Shown: in pieces, positions 1-8,692 of the stretch
Numbering within the stretch: position 1 is the first letter of the stretch
Layout of the letters: the number at the start of each line of letters is the position of its first letter
NCBI GenBank assembly: GCA_021805775.1
Contig: JAJZED010000001.1
Coordinates: 155,800-219,799, forward strand
Direction of reading: 5' to 3'
DNA: 64,000 bases
Source: a bacterium
GTDB taxonomy: Bacteria; Vulcanimicrobiota; Vulcanimicrobiia; Vulcanimicrobiales; Vulcanimicrobiaceae
Notes under the pieces: model-generated
The model's database searches: none
Seen by the model: the letters and a program-made list of their open reading frames with translations, nothing else
What the model was told of the DNA's origin: nothing
Made by a program: the position numbers and the translations under genes

Positions 1-667
1 GCGCTACTCGGGGTGACAACGGCGCTGCGCGGGGTGACAGCTTCGCGCTACTCGGGGTGACAACGGCGCTGCGCGGGAGTTTTTGTCACGCCGAGTAGGT
101 TGCGTAGCAACCGTATCGAGGCGGAGTACGAAACGCCCCTCGATACGCGCTTCGCGCTACTCGGGGTGACAGCTTCGCGCTACTCGGGGTGACAACGGCG
201 CTGCGCGGGAGTTTTTGTCACGCCGAGTAGGTTGCGTAGCAACCGTATCGAGGCGGAGTGCGAAACGCCCCTCGATACGCGCTTCGCGCTACTCGGGGTG
301 ACAACGGCGCTGCGCGGGGTGACAGCGGCGCTGCGCGGGAGTTTTTGTCACGCCGAGTAGGGGGGTGTTGTCACGCCGAGTAGGTTGCGTAGCAACCGTA
401 TCGAGGCGGAGTACGAAACGCCCCTCGATACGCGCTTCGCGCTACTCGGGGTGACAGCTTCGCGCTACTCGGGGTGACAGCTTCGCGCTACTCGGGGTGA
501 CAGCTTCGCGCTACTCGGGGTGACAGCTTCGCGCTACTTGGGGTGGCAGCGGCGCGCTACTCGGGGTGGCAGCGGCGCGCTACTCGGGGTGGCAGCGGCG
601 CGCTACTCGGGGTGGCAGCGGCGCGCTACTCGGGGTGACAGCGGCGCGCTAAGCGGGGTGACGGAAT
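1..667. repeat. Array of hairpin repeats and 23-bp tandem repeats
   Basis: No gene is supported here. The first ~440 bases alternate copies, in both orientations, of a module with constant left flank TGTCACGCCGAGTAG, a small hairpin such as GTTGC-GTA-GCAAC, and constant right flank CGTATCGAGGCG. From about 440 the array collapses into a tandem 23-bp unit (GCTACTCGGGGTGACAGC plus TTCGC), about five copies, followed by about five copies in which the TTC part reads GGC and TGACA often reads TGGCA. The array ends just before the 3' end of the namZ-like gene. The short ORFs that cross it are by-products of the repeat. Confidence 0.85.
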
Positions 668-1882
668 TCAGTTGGGATAGAGCAGATATTTTGCGCGGAG
701 CTTCATGAAGCGTGCGAGCGCCGGTTGCCACGACTCGACGATCTGTCGCGCGCTTTCGCCGCGCTCCAACCCCAGCCGCACCGCATCGGTGCCCCAATCA
801 TCATCCATCCCGCGCGCGTTGATGCGCAGCCGCGGCATCAATCGGTGTCCTGCAACGAGTAGCTCCACCGCCGTTTCAACGCTGCGAAACCGGTGCGGAT
901 GCGTGACGTAGAGCTCGACCCCTTTGAGCTCGCGGCCGCGCCAGAAACCGAAGAACGGCGACCACGCCGCGGGGCGAAAATAGACGCCGGGAAGATGCTT
1001 TGCATTGAGCGCGCGCGCATAGGCGTAGGCCGGCATCCCAAGATACCCGGCGTAGAAGAACGGCTTCGCCGTGCCGACGCCGTTGTTGATGCCGCCGTTA
1101 TCGATCAGACCCGTGCATGGATAGACGAGCGTCGTTTGCCAGGTCGGGATATTCGGCGAACTCTCCACCCAACGTAGCCCCGTCTGGTTCCAAAGCATCG
1201 ATCGCCGCCAGCCGATCATCTTGACGACGCGCAGGTGCGCGTGAATTCCGAAGGCGTTGTTGAACATCTCGGCGAGCTCGCCGATCGTCATGCCGTGACG
1301 CATCGCGATCGGATAGAGACCGATAAACGAGCGGAAACGCGGGTCGAGCACCGGGCCTTCCACAATCTCTCCCCCGATCGGGTTCGGACGGTCGAGCACC
1401 CAGATACTCTTATGGTAGCGCGCTGCCGCACGCATGACCTCGGCCATCGTCGAGATATAGGTATAGGCGCGATCGCCGACATCTTGAATGTCGAAGAGCA
1501 GCACGTCGACGCCGCGCAACATCGCCGCCGTCGGCATTCGCTGCGGCCCGTAGAGGCTGTAGACGGGAAGCCCCGTGCGCGGATCGCGATACGACGACAC
1601 GAACTTCCCCGCGAGTTGATCTCCGCGCAGCCCGTGTTCGGGAGAATAGATCGCTTTTATGCAAATATGGGGATTCTCGCGAATGGCGTCGACGACGTTC
1701 ACGAGTTGCGACGTGACGCCGGTCTGGTTGGTGACGACGCCGACGCAGCGTCCGTGAAGATCGTGCCAGGTGGAGCGCAAGAATACTTCGTCGCCCAGCA
1801 CGACCTTCGCACGCGGTATCGCGCCGAAACCGGTAACCGAGAGGAGCAGCGCAAGCGCTGCCGCCGTGCGTGTGATCTTCAT
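668..1882 (-). CDS. namZ: DUF1343 / exo-beta-N-acetylmuramidase NamZ-like protein
   Basis: A 404-residue protein with an N-terminal signal peptide (hydrophobic run at residues 7-19) and the features of the DUF1343 family: VVTNQTG at about 49-55, SPEHGLRG at 80-87, and a central DRPNPIGG segment. Characterised members (NamZ) release terminal N-acetylmuramic acid from peptidoglycan fragments, so a role in muropeptide recycling or turnover outside the membrane is likely. The length matches the family. Its ATG overlaps the mqnD stop (ATGA), so it is the last gene of the coupled queD-queE-mqnB-mqnD-namZ run. The enzymatic role is inferred from the family; the family call is firm. Confidence 0.88.
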   Translation of the reverse strand: MKITRTAAALALLLSVTGFGAIPRAKVVLGDEVFLRSTWHDLHGRCVGVVTNQTGVTSQLVNVVDAIRENPHICIKAIYSPEHGLRGDQLAGKFVSSYRDPRTGLPVYSLYGPQRMPTAAMLRGVDVLLFDIQDVGDRAYTYISTMAEVMRAAARYHKSIWVLDRPNPIGGEIVEGPVLDPRFRSFIGLYPIAMRHGMTIGELAEMFNNAFGIHAHLRVVKMIGWRRSMLWNQTGLRWVESSPNIPTWQTTLVYPCTGLIDNGGINNGVGTAKPFFYAGYLGMPAYAYARALNAKHLPGVYFRPAAWSPFFGFWRGRELKGVELYVTHPHRFRSVETAVELLVAGHRLMPRLRINARGMDDDWGTDAVRLGLERGESARQIVESWQPALARFMKLRAKYLLYPN

Positions 1883-2718
1883 GCGATGAATGCGGCGTTC
1901 GCGTCGTCGGGCAGGATGCCTGCGCCTCGACCGCGTGCGAAGAGCTCCTCGACTGCAAGCACGCCTTCGGCACCGACATCGATACTGTATTCGTTGACGT
2001 AAAGGCCGATATGCGCGCGCATCACCGCTTCGTCCATCTCGAACGCGTGCTCGCGAACGTACGGCATGATCGCGGCTTCATCGTTGCGAGCGAACGCCAG
2101 GCTGGCACGCACCGCGGCATCGATCTGCAGCGCCCGTTCGTGGCCGAGATCGCGCCGCGCGAGAATCGCGCCGAGCGGAATCGCCCGTCCGGTCGTCTCC
2201 TCCCACCACGCGCCGAGATCGAGCAATGCGTGCAAACCGGCGTTCTGATAGGTGAAGCGCGATTCGTGGATGATGAGCCCTGCGTCGACTTCGCCGCGCG
2301 ACACCGCGCCGACAATTGCATCGAAACGCATGATGCGCGTGCGCGGGCGTCGCCCGAGCGCGAGTTGGAGCAGCAGAAAGGCGGTCGTGCGCTCGCCGGG
2401 GATTGCGACGAGCGGATCGTCGAGCGAGGCCCAGCTATGAACGCGGTCGGGGCGAGCGACCACCAACGGGCCGCAACCGCGGCCGAGCGCTCCCCCGGAA
2501 CGCAGAAGGCGGTAGTCGCGCATCAGGTAAGGAATCGCACCGTAACTCACCTTCGTAAGCGGGTAGCGCGCCTCGGCTGCGGCGTCGTTGAGTTCGTCGA
2601 TATCGAGCAACACGACGTTGACGCGCGGCGCGTCGGGGAGCAATCCGTTCGTAAGCGCGGCGAAAATATAGGTGTCGTTCGGGCACGGTGAGTAGGCGAG
2701 GGCGATGCTGTCGTTCAC
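1879..2718 (-). CDS. mqnD: 1,4-dihydroxy-6-naphthoate synthase (MqnD)
   Basis: MqnD cleaves cyclic dehypoxanthine futalosine to 1,4-dihydroxy-6-naphthoate in the futalosine pathway to menaquinone. The N-terminus LAYSPCPNDTYIF is the family hallmark, and the solute-binding-protein-like fold follows, with a central segment rich in LLLQLALG-type helices. I start it at the GTG at 2718 (VNDSIAL...), giving 279 residues, the normal size. An in-frame upstream ATG would add a basic extension lying inside mqnB. The GTG overlaps the mqnB TGA (GTGA), which indicates translational coupling to the preceding pathway gene. Confidence 0.92.
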   Translation of the reverse strand: MNDSIALAYSPCPNDTYIFAALTNGLLPDAPRVNVVLLDIDELNDAAAEARYPLTKVSYGAIPYLMRDYRLLRSGGALGRGCGPLVVARPDRVHSWASLDDPLVAIPGERTTAFLLLQLALGRRPRTRIMRFDAIVGAVSRGEVDAGLIIHESRFTYQNAGLHALLDLGAWWEETTGRAIPLGAILARRDLGHERALQIDAAVRASLAFARNDEAAIMPYVREHAFEMDEAVMRAHIGLYVNEYSIDVGAEGVLAVEELFARGRGAGILPDDANAAFIA

Positions 2719-3320
2719 GTCGGCTCCACGGAAGCGAAAAGGCGATGAGTTGCGTCGGCGAGCGCGGCGAAGGCCGCCGCGACATTCCACGTTTCGCTCG
2801 CGCGCGGGCCGACAAGGTTGGAGATGCCGCGTAGTTCGAGCGCGCGGACGTGGGCGAGTTCGGCGGCGCGCAAGACCGCAAATCCTTCCATGCTCTCGAT
2901 CTCCGCTCCCAACGCCGAGAGACGCTCGCAGGTGCTCGCTGCGGTCGTCACGCGCGAGACGGTAACGCCGGTGCGCTGCGGAATGCCGCTCTCCGCGAGC
3001 ATTTCGACCAACGACGGGTCGCTCTGCGCTCGCGAGTAGAGGCGGTCGCCCGGTGGAAGGCGTAGCGCCTCACCGTTCTCGCGGTCGAGTTCGACGAAAT
3101 CGGCGGCGACGGCGCAACTCTCGCCGATCGCCGCACGACCTTCGAAGGCGCCGGCGATGCCGATATTGAGAACGAGATCGTAGCGTTCGCCGACGAGGGC
3201 AGCCGCCGTACGCGCCGCCGCTTCGACCGGGCCGACCCCGCAGAGTAGCGTTTGCACTTTTTCGGGAAGCGCGATCCGCGCGCGCTCGAAATTCGTCGCA
3301 CAGACTGCAAGGATGCGCAC
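2715..3320 (-). CDS. mqnB: Futalosine hydrolase (MqnB)
   Basis: A nucleoside phosphorylase-fold hydrolase of about 201 residues. MqnB removes hypoxanthine from futalosine to give dehypoxanthine futalosine. Visible features are the glycine-rich LLCGVGPVEAAARTA segment, LVLNIGIAGAF, and the late active-site block EIESMEGFAVLRAA characteristic of the MTA/SAH nucleosidase superfamily. The start chosen is GTG at 3320 (VRILAVCATNFE), one base after the queE stop. Its position next to mqnD separates it from generic MTA/SAH nucleosidases. The other Mqn genes are not in this window. Confidence 0.9.
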   Translation of the reverse strand: MRILAVCATNFERARIALPEKVQTLLCGVGPVEAAARTAAALVGERYDLVLNIGIAGAFEGRAAIGESCAVAADFVELDRENGEALRLPPGDRLYSRAQSDPSLVEMLAESGIPQRTGVTVSRVTTAASTCERLSALGAEIESMEGFAVLRAAELAHVRALELRGISNLVGPRASETWNVAAAFAALADATHRLFASVEPT

Positions 3321-3321
3321 G

Positions 3322-3921
3322 CTACGGTATCCCGATGAATTTATGCGTCTGCAGCGAGAGGCGAAAGCGCTTGGGGTGCGCGCGCGCATAGGCAACCGCG
3401 AGCTCGATGTTGCTTGCTTTGTTGCCCTCCGGCTGTAAAAAAATTGTCGGTTGCTCGGGGAAAAGCGCGAGATGCTCTTCGGGTACGCGCCGGTCGACGA
3501 TAAGCTTTACTTCGTCGGCGCGTCGTGCCATGCGTGCGTCCACGCGTTCTTTCGGTGAGACGCAGAGCCAGACATCGCGTGGCAATTCGGAAAAAATCGT
3601 TCCGTTGCTTTCGATGTGTACGCGCCGACCGGCCCTGCGGAGCGTTTCGATCAATGCCGGAGTTGCGCTCTGTGCCAACGGTTCGCCGCCGGTGAGCACG
3701 ACCATCGGGCAGTCGCCGCCGAGCTCGCCGACCCGCGCGACGACTTCGTCAACCCGTGCGAGCGAGCGTATCGCGTAGTCGGTATCGCAAAAATCGCAGG
3801 CAAGATTGCAACCGGCGAGCCGCACGAAGACCGCCGGCGTGCCGGCCCACGTTCCCTCGCCTTGGAGCGTATAAAAAATCTCGGCTATGCGTAGCGTCTC
3901 CGACGTCTCGGCGGCGTTCAT
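3322..3921 (-). CDS. queE: 7-carboxy-7-deazaguanine synthase (QueE), radical SAM
   Basis: QueE converts 6-carboxytetrahydropterin to 7-carboxy-7-deazaguanine, the ring contraction step toward preQ0 and queuosine. The sequence shows IFYTLQGEGTWAG followed by the radical-SAM cluster motif CNLACDFCDTDY (CxxxCxxC) and VVLTGGEPL, all diagnostic. The ATG at 3921 gives 199 residues and overlaps the queD stop as ATGA; a longer ORF start lies inside queD. No queC or queF is seen here. Confidence 0.95.
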   Translation of the reverse strand: MNAAETSETLRIAEIFYTLQGEGTWAGTPAVFVRLAGCNLACDFCDTDYAIRSLARVDEVVARVGELGGDCPMVVLTGGEPLAQSATPALIETLRRAGRRVHIESNGTIFSELPRDVWLCVSPKERVDARMARRADEVKLIVDRRVPEEHLALFPEQPTIFLQPEGNKASNIELAVAYARAHPKRFRLSLQTHKFIGIP

Positions 3922-4292
3922 CGAAGGTCGTTGCAGCGTAACACGGCGCACGCCGTGGGCGTCTCCCAGAGAACGAGTTCGTCGAGCAGCGGGAGCGCGG
4001 CGGCGATTTGGGCGTGAATCCAGAGCAACACGTTCTCGGCGGTCGGATTTTCGACGAATTCATCGAGCGTACGGTGGTCGAGCCGATCGACAATTTCGCG
4101 CCCCACGACCGAGGTGATGCTTTCGAAGTCGGCAACCATGCCGGTCGCCGGGCCCGTCTCTTGGAGCGGTCCGCGCAGCGCGATCTCGAGCAGATACGAA
4201 TGCCCGTGCATGCGCGCGCATTTCCCGGCGTGGTGGGGAAGTGCGTGCGCGGCTTCGAATCGGAAGTGCTTGCGAATCTGTAAAACGGGCAT
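3918..4292 (-). CDS. queD: 6-carboxytetrahydropterin synthase (QueD)
   Basis: QueD makes 6-carboxy-5,6,7,8-tetrahydropterin from dihydroneopterin triphosphate, the step before QueE. At 124 residues it has the family pattern: FRFEAAHAL near the N-terminus, then CARMHGHSYLLEI with the zinc-binding histidines, MVADFESI, LDHRTLDE, and a late WETP block. It is the first gene of the minus-strand operon and lies 72 bases from the divergent DUF4438 gene, so the operon promoter should be in 4293-4364; I could not assign clear -35/-10 boxes there. Confidence 0.93.
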   Translation of the reverse strand: MPVLQIRKHFRFEAAHALPHHAGKCARMHGHSYLLEIALRGPLQETGPATGMVADFESITSVVGREIVDRLDHRTLDEFVENPTAENVLLWIHAQIAAALPLLDELVLWETPTACAVLRCNDLR

Positions 4293-4364
4293 AGCGTTCG
4301 ACCCTACTCTTTCGCGCCGCCCGTCCCCGAACCCTGATTCCCGTTAAAGGAGCTCGCCCCGAGC

Positions 4365-5240
4365 ATGAAATTGCACACCAATCGCGAGGAACTCGTCGTC
4401 ACCCTCGTCGCCGGCGTCATTGCCCCCGCCCTGATCAATTCCGGAATCTACGACGTGAGCGCGGAAGGCGACCCTTTCGTGCTGCCGAGCATCGGCGGCA
4501 TCAACCCCAACGTGCGGATCGGCGACGGAGCCTTCGCTTTTCTTGCCGACCATATCGAACCGGCGGTGAGCATGCGCAATAACGACGACCGCCAAAATAT
4601 CGCCTTCAATGCGATGTCCTGCATCGGTAATCCGGTGCGCGTCCTCTCCGGCGATGCGAAGGGCGCGCTCGGCCGCGTCACGGGTACGCACGGCGGCATC
4701 GAGCACGTGATCGCCGATTTCGAATCGGCGAGCATGGAGAAGATGGCGATCGGCGATGCGGTGCAGGTCCGCAGCTGCGGGCTTGGCCTGCGCTTACTCG
4801 ATGCACCGGAGGTGCGTGCGTTTAACGCCGATCCCGATCTCCTCGATGCGTGGGGCATCGAAGTTCGTAAGGGGCGCGTGCACGCGAGCGTCGCGAAGAT
4901 CGTTCCTGCGGCGGTGATGGGAAGCGGGCTCGGGCGCTCGACGGTCGTACGCGGGGATTACGATATTCAGTGTTTCGATGACGCGATGGTCGAACGCTAC
5001 GGACTGCGCGATCTTCGTTTGGGCGACATCGTCGCGATCGTCGATGCGGATAATTCCTACGGCCGCATCTATCGGCAAGGCGCGATCACCATCGGCGCCG
5101 TCGTGCACGGCCGCTCGTTCGTCGCCGGGCATGGCCCCGGCGTAACGACGCTACTGACCTCGCGAAGCGGAGCGATTGAGGTTTCCGTCGATGTGGCGGC
5201 AAACCTCGCGACGATCTTTCCGACGATGAAGGAGCGCTAG
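4365..5240 (+). CDS. DUF4438 family protein
   Basis: A soluble 291-residue protein that I match to the DUF4438 family (function unknown). Typical features are an early region with INSGIYDVSAEGDPF, then LPSIGGINPNVRIGD, a glycine-rich TGTHGGIEHVI segment and a C-terminal ITIGAVVHGRSFVAGHGPG segment. No signal peptide or membrane segment is seen. A Shine-Dalgarno-like AAAGGAG lies about 12 bases before the ATG. It converges with the E2 gene, and both use the palindrome CTAG for their stop codons. Family assignment is from memory of motifs. Confidence 0.7.
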   Translation: MKLHTNREELVVTLVAGVIAPALINSGIYDVSAEGDPFVLPSIGGINPNVRIGDGAFAFLADHIEPAVSMRNNDDRQNIAFNAMSCIGNPVRVLSGDAKGALGRVTGTHGGIEHVIADFESASMEKMAIGDAVQVRSCGLGLRLLDAPEVRAFNADPDLLDAWGIEVRKGRVHASVAKIVPAAVMGSGLGRSTVVRGDYDIQCFDDAMVERYGLRDLRLGDIVAIVDADNSYGRIYRQGAITIGAVVHGRSFVAGHGPGVTTLLTSRSGAIEVSVDVAANLATIFPTMKER

Positions 5241-6613
5241 AGAATTCCGGCCGGGCCCATCGCTTCGAGACGACGCTTGAGATCGCTGAGGAAGCCGCTC
5301 GCGACGTAGCCGTCGACGACGCGGTGATCGAGCGAGAGGCAAACGTTCATCATGCTGCGGATAGCAATCGCGTCGTCGGCAGTGACGACCGGGCGTTTCA
5401 CCATCGCTTCCATCGTGACGATGCCCGCTTGCCCTCCGTTGATAATCGGAGCCGAGGCGATGCTGCCGTTGGAGCCGTTATTATTGACGGTGAAGGTGCC
5501 GCCGGCAAGATCGTCAACGCCGAGCTTATTGCGGCGCGCCTTATCGATGAGCTGTGCCGATGCAACGGCGAGGCCCTTAACCGAAAGCTGGTCGGCGTTC
5601 CGAATCACCGGCACGACGAGATTGGTCGGCAAGCCGATCGCGATGCCGATATTGACATCTTTGTTGACGTAGATGCCCTCATCGGTAAACCGTGCGTTCA
5701 TCAGCGGGAATGCCGCGAGCGATTCGACGACCGCGCGAATGAAGAACGGCAGCATGGTAAGTTTGAGCCCGCCGGTTTCGTGATCGAATTTATCTTTCTC
5801 GCGCTGGCGCCACTTCCAAAGGTTCGTGACGTCGACTTCGACCATCGACCATGCGTGCGGGGCGGTGTGTTTGCTCTCCACCATGCGCTGGGCGATGATG
5901 CGCCGCGCTTGGTTGAGCGGAATCGTCGTTCCCGGAATCGGCTCCCCGTACGTCGAGGTGCCGCCGACGGGCGGCTTCGCGTGCGTCGGCGGCATCGCCG
6001 GTGCGCCGGTCGCGCCGAAATTCGTGCCGACGGCGATCGCCTGTCCGACCGCTGCGGCCGGGCCCATCTGCGCTGCGGTGAGTACGTCCTGTGCTGTCAC
6101 GCGACCGTTCGTGCCGCTTCCCTGCAAGGCGCGAATATCGATGCGATGTTCGCGCGCAAGTTTGCGAACCGCCGGCGATGCGACGCGTAGCGCCGCTTCG
6201 AGCCCGACGATATCGAGTTCGGCGGGGCGTGCGGACGCGGGCGCGGCATGCGCCGCTTGCGGAGGGTGAACGGCATGCGAGGTGCTGCCGTTGCTCGGCT
6301 TGGGAGGCGCGGCCGCTGCGTCGGCGACCTGCTGCGTCGGCTCGGTGCCGTGCGCGTTGCTCTGCGTTGCGGCGCCGACTTCGTCGATGATCGCAATCGG
6401 CGTTCCGGTTGCGACGGTCTCGCCTTCTTTCACGAGAATTTCGCGCAGCGTCCCGGTGACGGGTGCCGGAACTTCGGCGTTGACTTTATCGGTCGAGACC
6501 TCGACGAAAGCTTCGTATTTTTCGACGCTCTCGCCCGGCTTTTTCAGCCACTGCGCGACCGTCCCCTCGGTGACGGTCTCGCCGAGTTGCGGCATCGTAA
6601 TCGTGGTCGCCAT
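5237..6613 (-). CDS. 2-oxoacid dehydrogenase E2, dihydrolipoamide acyltransferase
   Basis: The acyltransferase core of a pyruvate or branched-chain 2-oxoacid dehydrogenase complex. Domain order: N-terminal lipoyl domain (1-78) with lipoylated Lys43 in VSTDKVNAE; a Pro/Ala-rich linker; a peripheral-subunit-binding domain at about 138-175 (SPAVRKLAREH...GRVTAQDV); a second long linker with GGTSTYGEPIPG; and the catalytic domain ending with LSLDHRVVDG, whose His and Asp are catalytic. 458 residues is normal for a single-lipoyl E2. It is the last gene of the E1alpha-E1alpha-E1beta-E2 run, 27 bases after E1beta. No E3 gene is present. Confidence 0.93.
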   Translation of the reverse strand: MATTITMPQLGETVTEGTVAQWLKKPGESVEKYEAFVEVSTDKVNAEVPAPVTGTLREILVKEGETVATGTPIAIIDEVGAATQSNAHGTEPTQQVADAAAAPPKPSNGSTSHAVHPPQAAHAAPASARPAELDIVGLEAALRVASPAVRKLAREHRIDIRALQGSGTNGRVTAQDVLTAAQMGPAAAVGQAIAVGTNFGATGAPAMPPTHAKPPVGGTSTYGEPIPGTTIPLNQARRIIAQRMVESKHTAPHAWSMVEVDVTNLWKWRQREKDKFDHETGGLKLTMLPFFIRAVVESLAAFPLMNARFTDEGIYVNKDVNIGIAIGLPTNLVVPVIRNADQLSVKGLAVASAQLIDKARRNKLGVDDLAGGTFTVNNNGSNGSIASAPIINGGQAGIVTMEAMVKRPVVTADDAIAIRSMMNVCLSLDHRVVDGYVASGFLSDLKRRLEAMGPAGIL

Positions 6614-6640
6614 ATCGTTTCGTTTCTTTCGTTTTTACTA

Positions 6641-7651
6641 TTAAAAGCGGGCGAGTTCGCGCATCGCTTCGGCGATCTTCGCCGGCGAGGACATATACTC
6701 GTGTTCGAGCGGTTCGGCGTACCCCATCGCAGGCACGTCGGGGGCGCAGTGGCGACGAATCGGTGCGTCGAGCGAAAAGAGCGCTTCCTCGGCGACCATC
6801 GCGCTGATCTCCGCGCCGATGCCGCCGAATTTGTTGTCTTCATGCACGACGAGCAGTTTGCGCGTCTTTTCAACCGACTGCAGAATCGCCGTTTTATCCA
6901 TCGGACGGATCGAACGCAGATCGATCACTTCCACCGAGATGCCCTCTTGTTCGAGTTGCTGCGCCGCTTCGAGCGCCCAGTGGACGTAGAGCCCGTAGGA
7001 GACGACGCTGAGCGCGCTGCCCTCTTTGAGCACGTTGGCTTTGCCGATGGGAATGGTGTAGTGCCCGTCGGGAACCTCGCCCTTGATGAGGCGATAGGTT
7101 TTCTTGTGCTCGAGGAAGAGCACCGGATCGGGGTCGTCGATCGCCGCGTTGAGCAGGCCTTTCACGTCGGCGGGGAACGCCGGGGCGAGAATTTTCAATC
7201 CCGGAACGTGATAGAAGAGCGCTTCGATCGAAACGGAGTGCGAGAGCGCGCCGCGGACGCCGCCGCCATAGGGCGTGCGAATGACGAGCGGACAGGTGTA
7301 TTCGCCGTTGCTGCGATAGCGCGTCTTGGCCGCTTCGCCGACGATTTGGTTGAACGCCGGATAGATAAAATCGGCGAACTGAATCTCGGCGATCGGGCGG
7401 AGCCCCTCCATCGCCATGCCGATGGCGATGCCGACGATCGAAGCCTCGGCGATCGGCGTATCGATGACTCGTTGCGGGCCGAACTCTTTCGCGAAATCCT
7501 TCGTGATGAGAAAGACGTTGCCGCGCGCGCCGACATCCTCGCCGAGGATCACCGTGCGTGGATCGTTTTTCATCGCATCGTAGAGCGTCGCGCGCACGGC
7601 ATCGACGTTGTTCATGACTTGCGAGGTTTGGGTTGGGCTGCTCACTGCCAC
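6641..7651 (-). CDS. 2-oxoacid dehydrogenase E1 beta subunit
   Basis: The beta chain of the thiamine-diphosphate E1 component. The sequence shows VILGEDVGARGNVF, DTPIAEASIVGIAIGMA, IQFADFIYPAFNQIV and RTPYGGGVRGALSHS, typical of branched-chain and acetoin/pyruvate E1-beta chains, and the late LLVVHEDNKFGGIGAEI block. The GTG start at 7651 overlaps the end of the upstream E1-alpha gene by 10 bases. It probably acts on branched-chain 2-oxoacids, but substrate choice cannot be read from sequence alone. 336 residues is the family norm. Confidence 0.93.
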   Translation of the reverse strand: MAVSSPTQTSQVMNNVDAVRATLYDAMKNDPRTVILGEDVGARGNVFLITKDFAKEFGPQRVIDTPIAEASIVGIAIGMAMEGLRPIAEIQFADFIYPAFNQIVGEAAKTRYRSNGEYTCPLVIRTPYGGGVRGALSHSVSIEALFYHVPGLKILAPAFPADVKGLLNAAIDDPDPVLFLEHKKTYRLIKGEVPDGHYTIPIGKANVLKEGSALSVVSYGLYVHWALEAAQQLEQEGISVEVIDLRSIRPMDKTAILQSVEKTRKLLVVHEDNKFGGIGAEISAMVAEEALFSLDAPIRRHCAPDVPAMGYAEPLEHEYMSSPAKIAEAMRELARF

Positions 7652-8667
7652 GGCTGCCAGGCTCCTTCGTAGAGATGCGTGTAAAGATCGGCTGCCGTCG
7701 GGTACGGCATCGCTTCGGCGCGATCGGTCGCCTCGTTGGTTTCGCGTAAGACGTCGCGCTTGAGTTGCTCGACATCGGCGGCGCTCATTACGTCGTGATC
7801 GATCAATACGCGTTCGAAACGCGGCACCGGATCCTCTTTACGATGCGCCGCGACCTCTTCTTTCGTCCGATAGGTCATATCGTTGTCGTCGGTCGAGTGC
7901 GCGAGGAAGCGGTAGCACATGCCTTCGAGCAGAGTCGGGCCGCCGCCGCTGCGCGCGCGGTCGAGCGCTTCGTTGACGCTGCCGTAGGTTTCGATCGGGT
8001 CGAAACCGTTGAAGCGGTGGCCGGGGATTCCATACCCGGCGGCGCGTTTCCAAATCTCCGGCTGCCCCATCTGGTGTTCGATCGGCGTCGAGATCGCCCA
8101 CAGGTTGTTCTCGACGAGAAAAACGACCGGAAGCTTATGGATCGAAGCGAAATTGACCGACTCGTGCCACTCGCCTTCGCTGGTCGTGCCGTCGCCGCAG
8201 GTGACCAGCACCGCGCGCCCGCGCTCGCCGCGATATTTCATCGCGTATGCGGCGCCGACGGCGTGCGGAATGTGCGCTGCGAGAATCGACGAGAACGACA
8301 TAAGCCCGGCGGCTTTACTCGAGTAGTGATTGGGAAATTGCCGCCCACCGTTATGGTCGTCGGCGCGCGCGAAGAGCGAGAGCAAAATTTCGTACGACGT
8401 CAGCCCGATGCCCAGTGCCAGGCCGAGATCGCGATAATAGGGAGCGAGCAAATCCTTGCCGCGGTGAAAAGCCATCGCCGCGCCGGCTTGCAGCGCTTCG
8501 TGCCCCTCGCTCCCGAGCGCGAAGGGAACCTTCCCCTGGCGGTTGAGTTGGAAGCCGCGGTTATCGAGTTGTCGTTGCAAGAGCATGTTGCGGAACATCG
8601 CCCGCAGTTGATCGTCGCTCAAGCCGTTGCGCTCGAGCTTCTTGCCCTTCGTATCGGTCTTCGCCAT
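7642..8667 (-). CDS. 2-oxoacid dehydrogenase E1 alpha subunit (copy 1)
   Basis: The alpha chain of the E1 component, 341 residues. The ThDP-binding motif GDGTTSEGEWHESVNFA...ENNLWAISTP is clear, as are the N-terminal FQLNRQGKVPF and SEGHEALQAG blocks of branched-chain-type E1-alpha and the phosphorylation-loop-like RFLAHSTDDND. It ends ten bases inside the E1-beta gene, so the two subunits are translationally coupled. The gene immediately upstream is a close paralogue of identical length. This copy is the more likely partner of E1-beta because it is directly coupled to it. Confidence 0.92.
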   Translation of the reverse strand: MAKTDTKGKKLERNGLSDDQLRAMFRNMLLQRQLDNRGFQLNRQGKVPFALGSEGHEALQAGAAMAFHRGKDLLAPYYRDLGLALGIGLTSYEILLSLFARADDHNGGRQFPNHYSSKAAGLMSFSSILAAHIPHAVGAAYAMKYRGERGRAVLVTCGDGTTSEGEWHESVNFASIHKLPVVFLVENNLWAISTPIEHQMGQPEIWKRAAGYGIPGHRFNGFDPIETYGSVNEALDRARSGGGPTLLEGMCYRFLAHSTDDNDMTYRTKEEVAAHRKEDPVPRFERVLIDHDVMSAADVEQLKRDVLRETNEATDRAEAMPYPTAADLYTHLYEGAWQPWQ

Positions 8668-8692
8668 CTAGATTGTCCTTATCGTGCGTGAG

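Noticed and set aside
1-667. Possible CRISPR array from regularly repeated units
   Set aside because: Units are tandem or palindromic modules without unique spacers of constant length, and no cas genes are in the window.
5324-8691. Plus-strand ORFs opposite the dehydrogenase operon
   Set aside because: Composition is Arg/Asp-rich and motif-free, as expected of antisense reading of high-GC genes.
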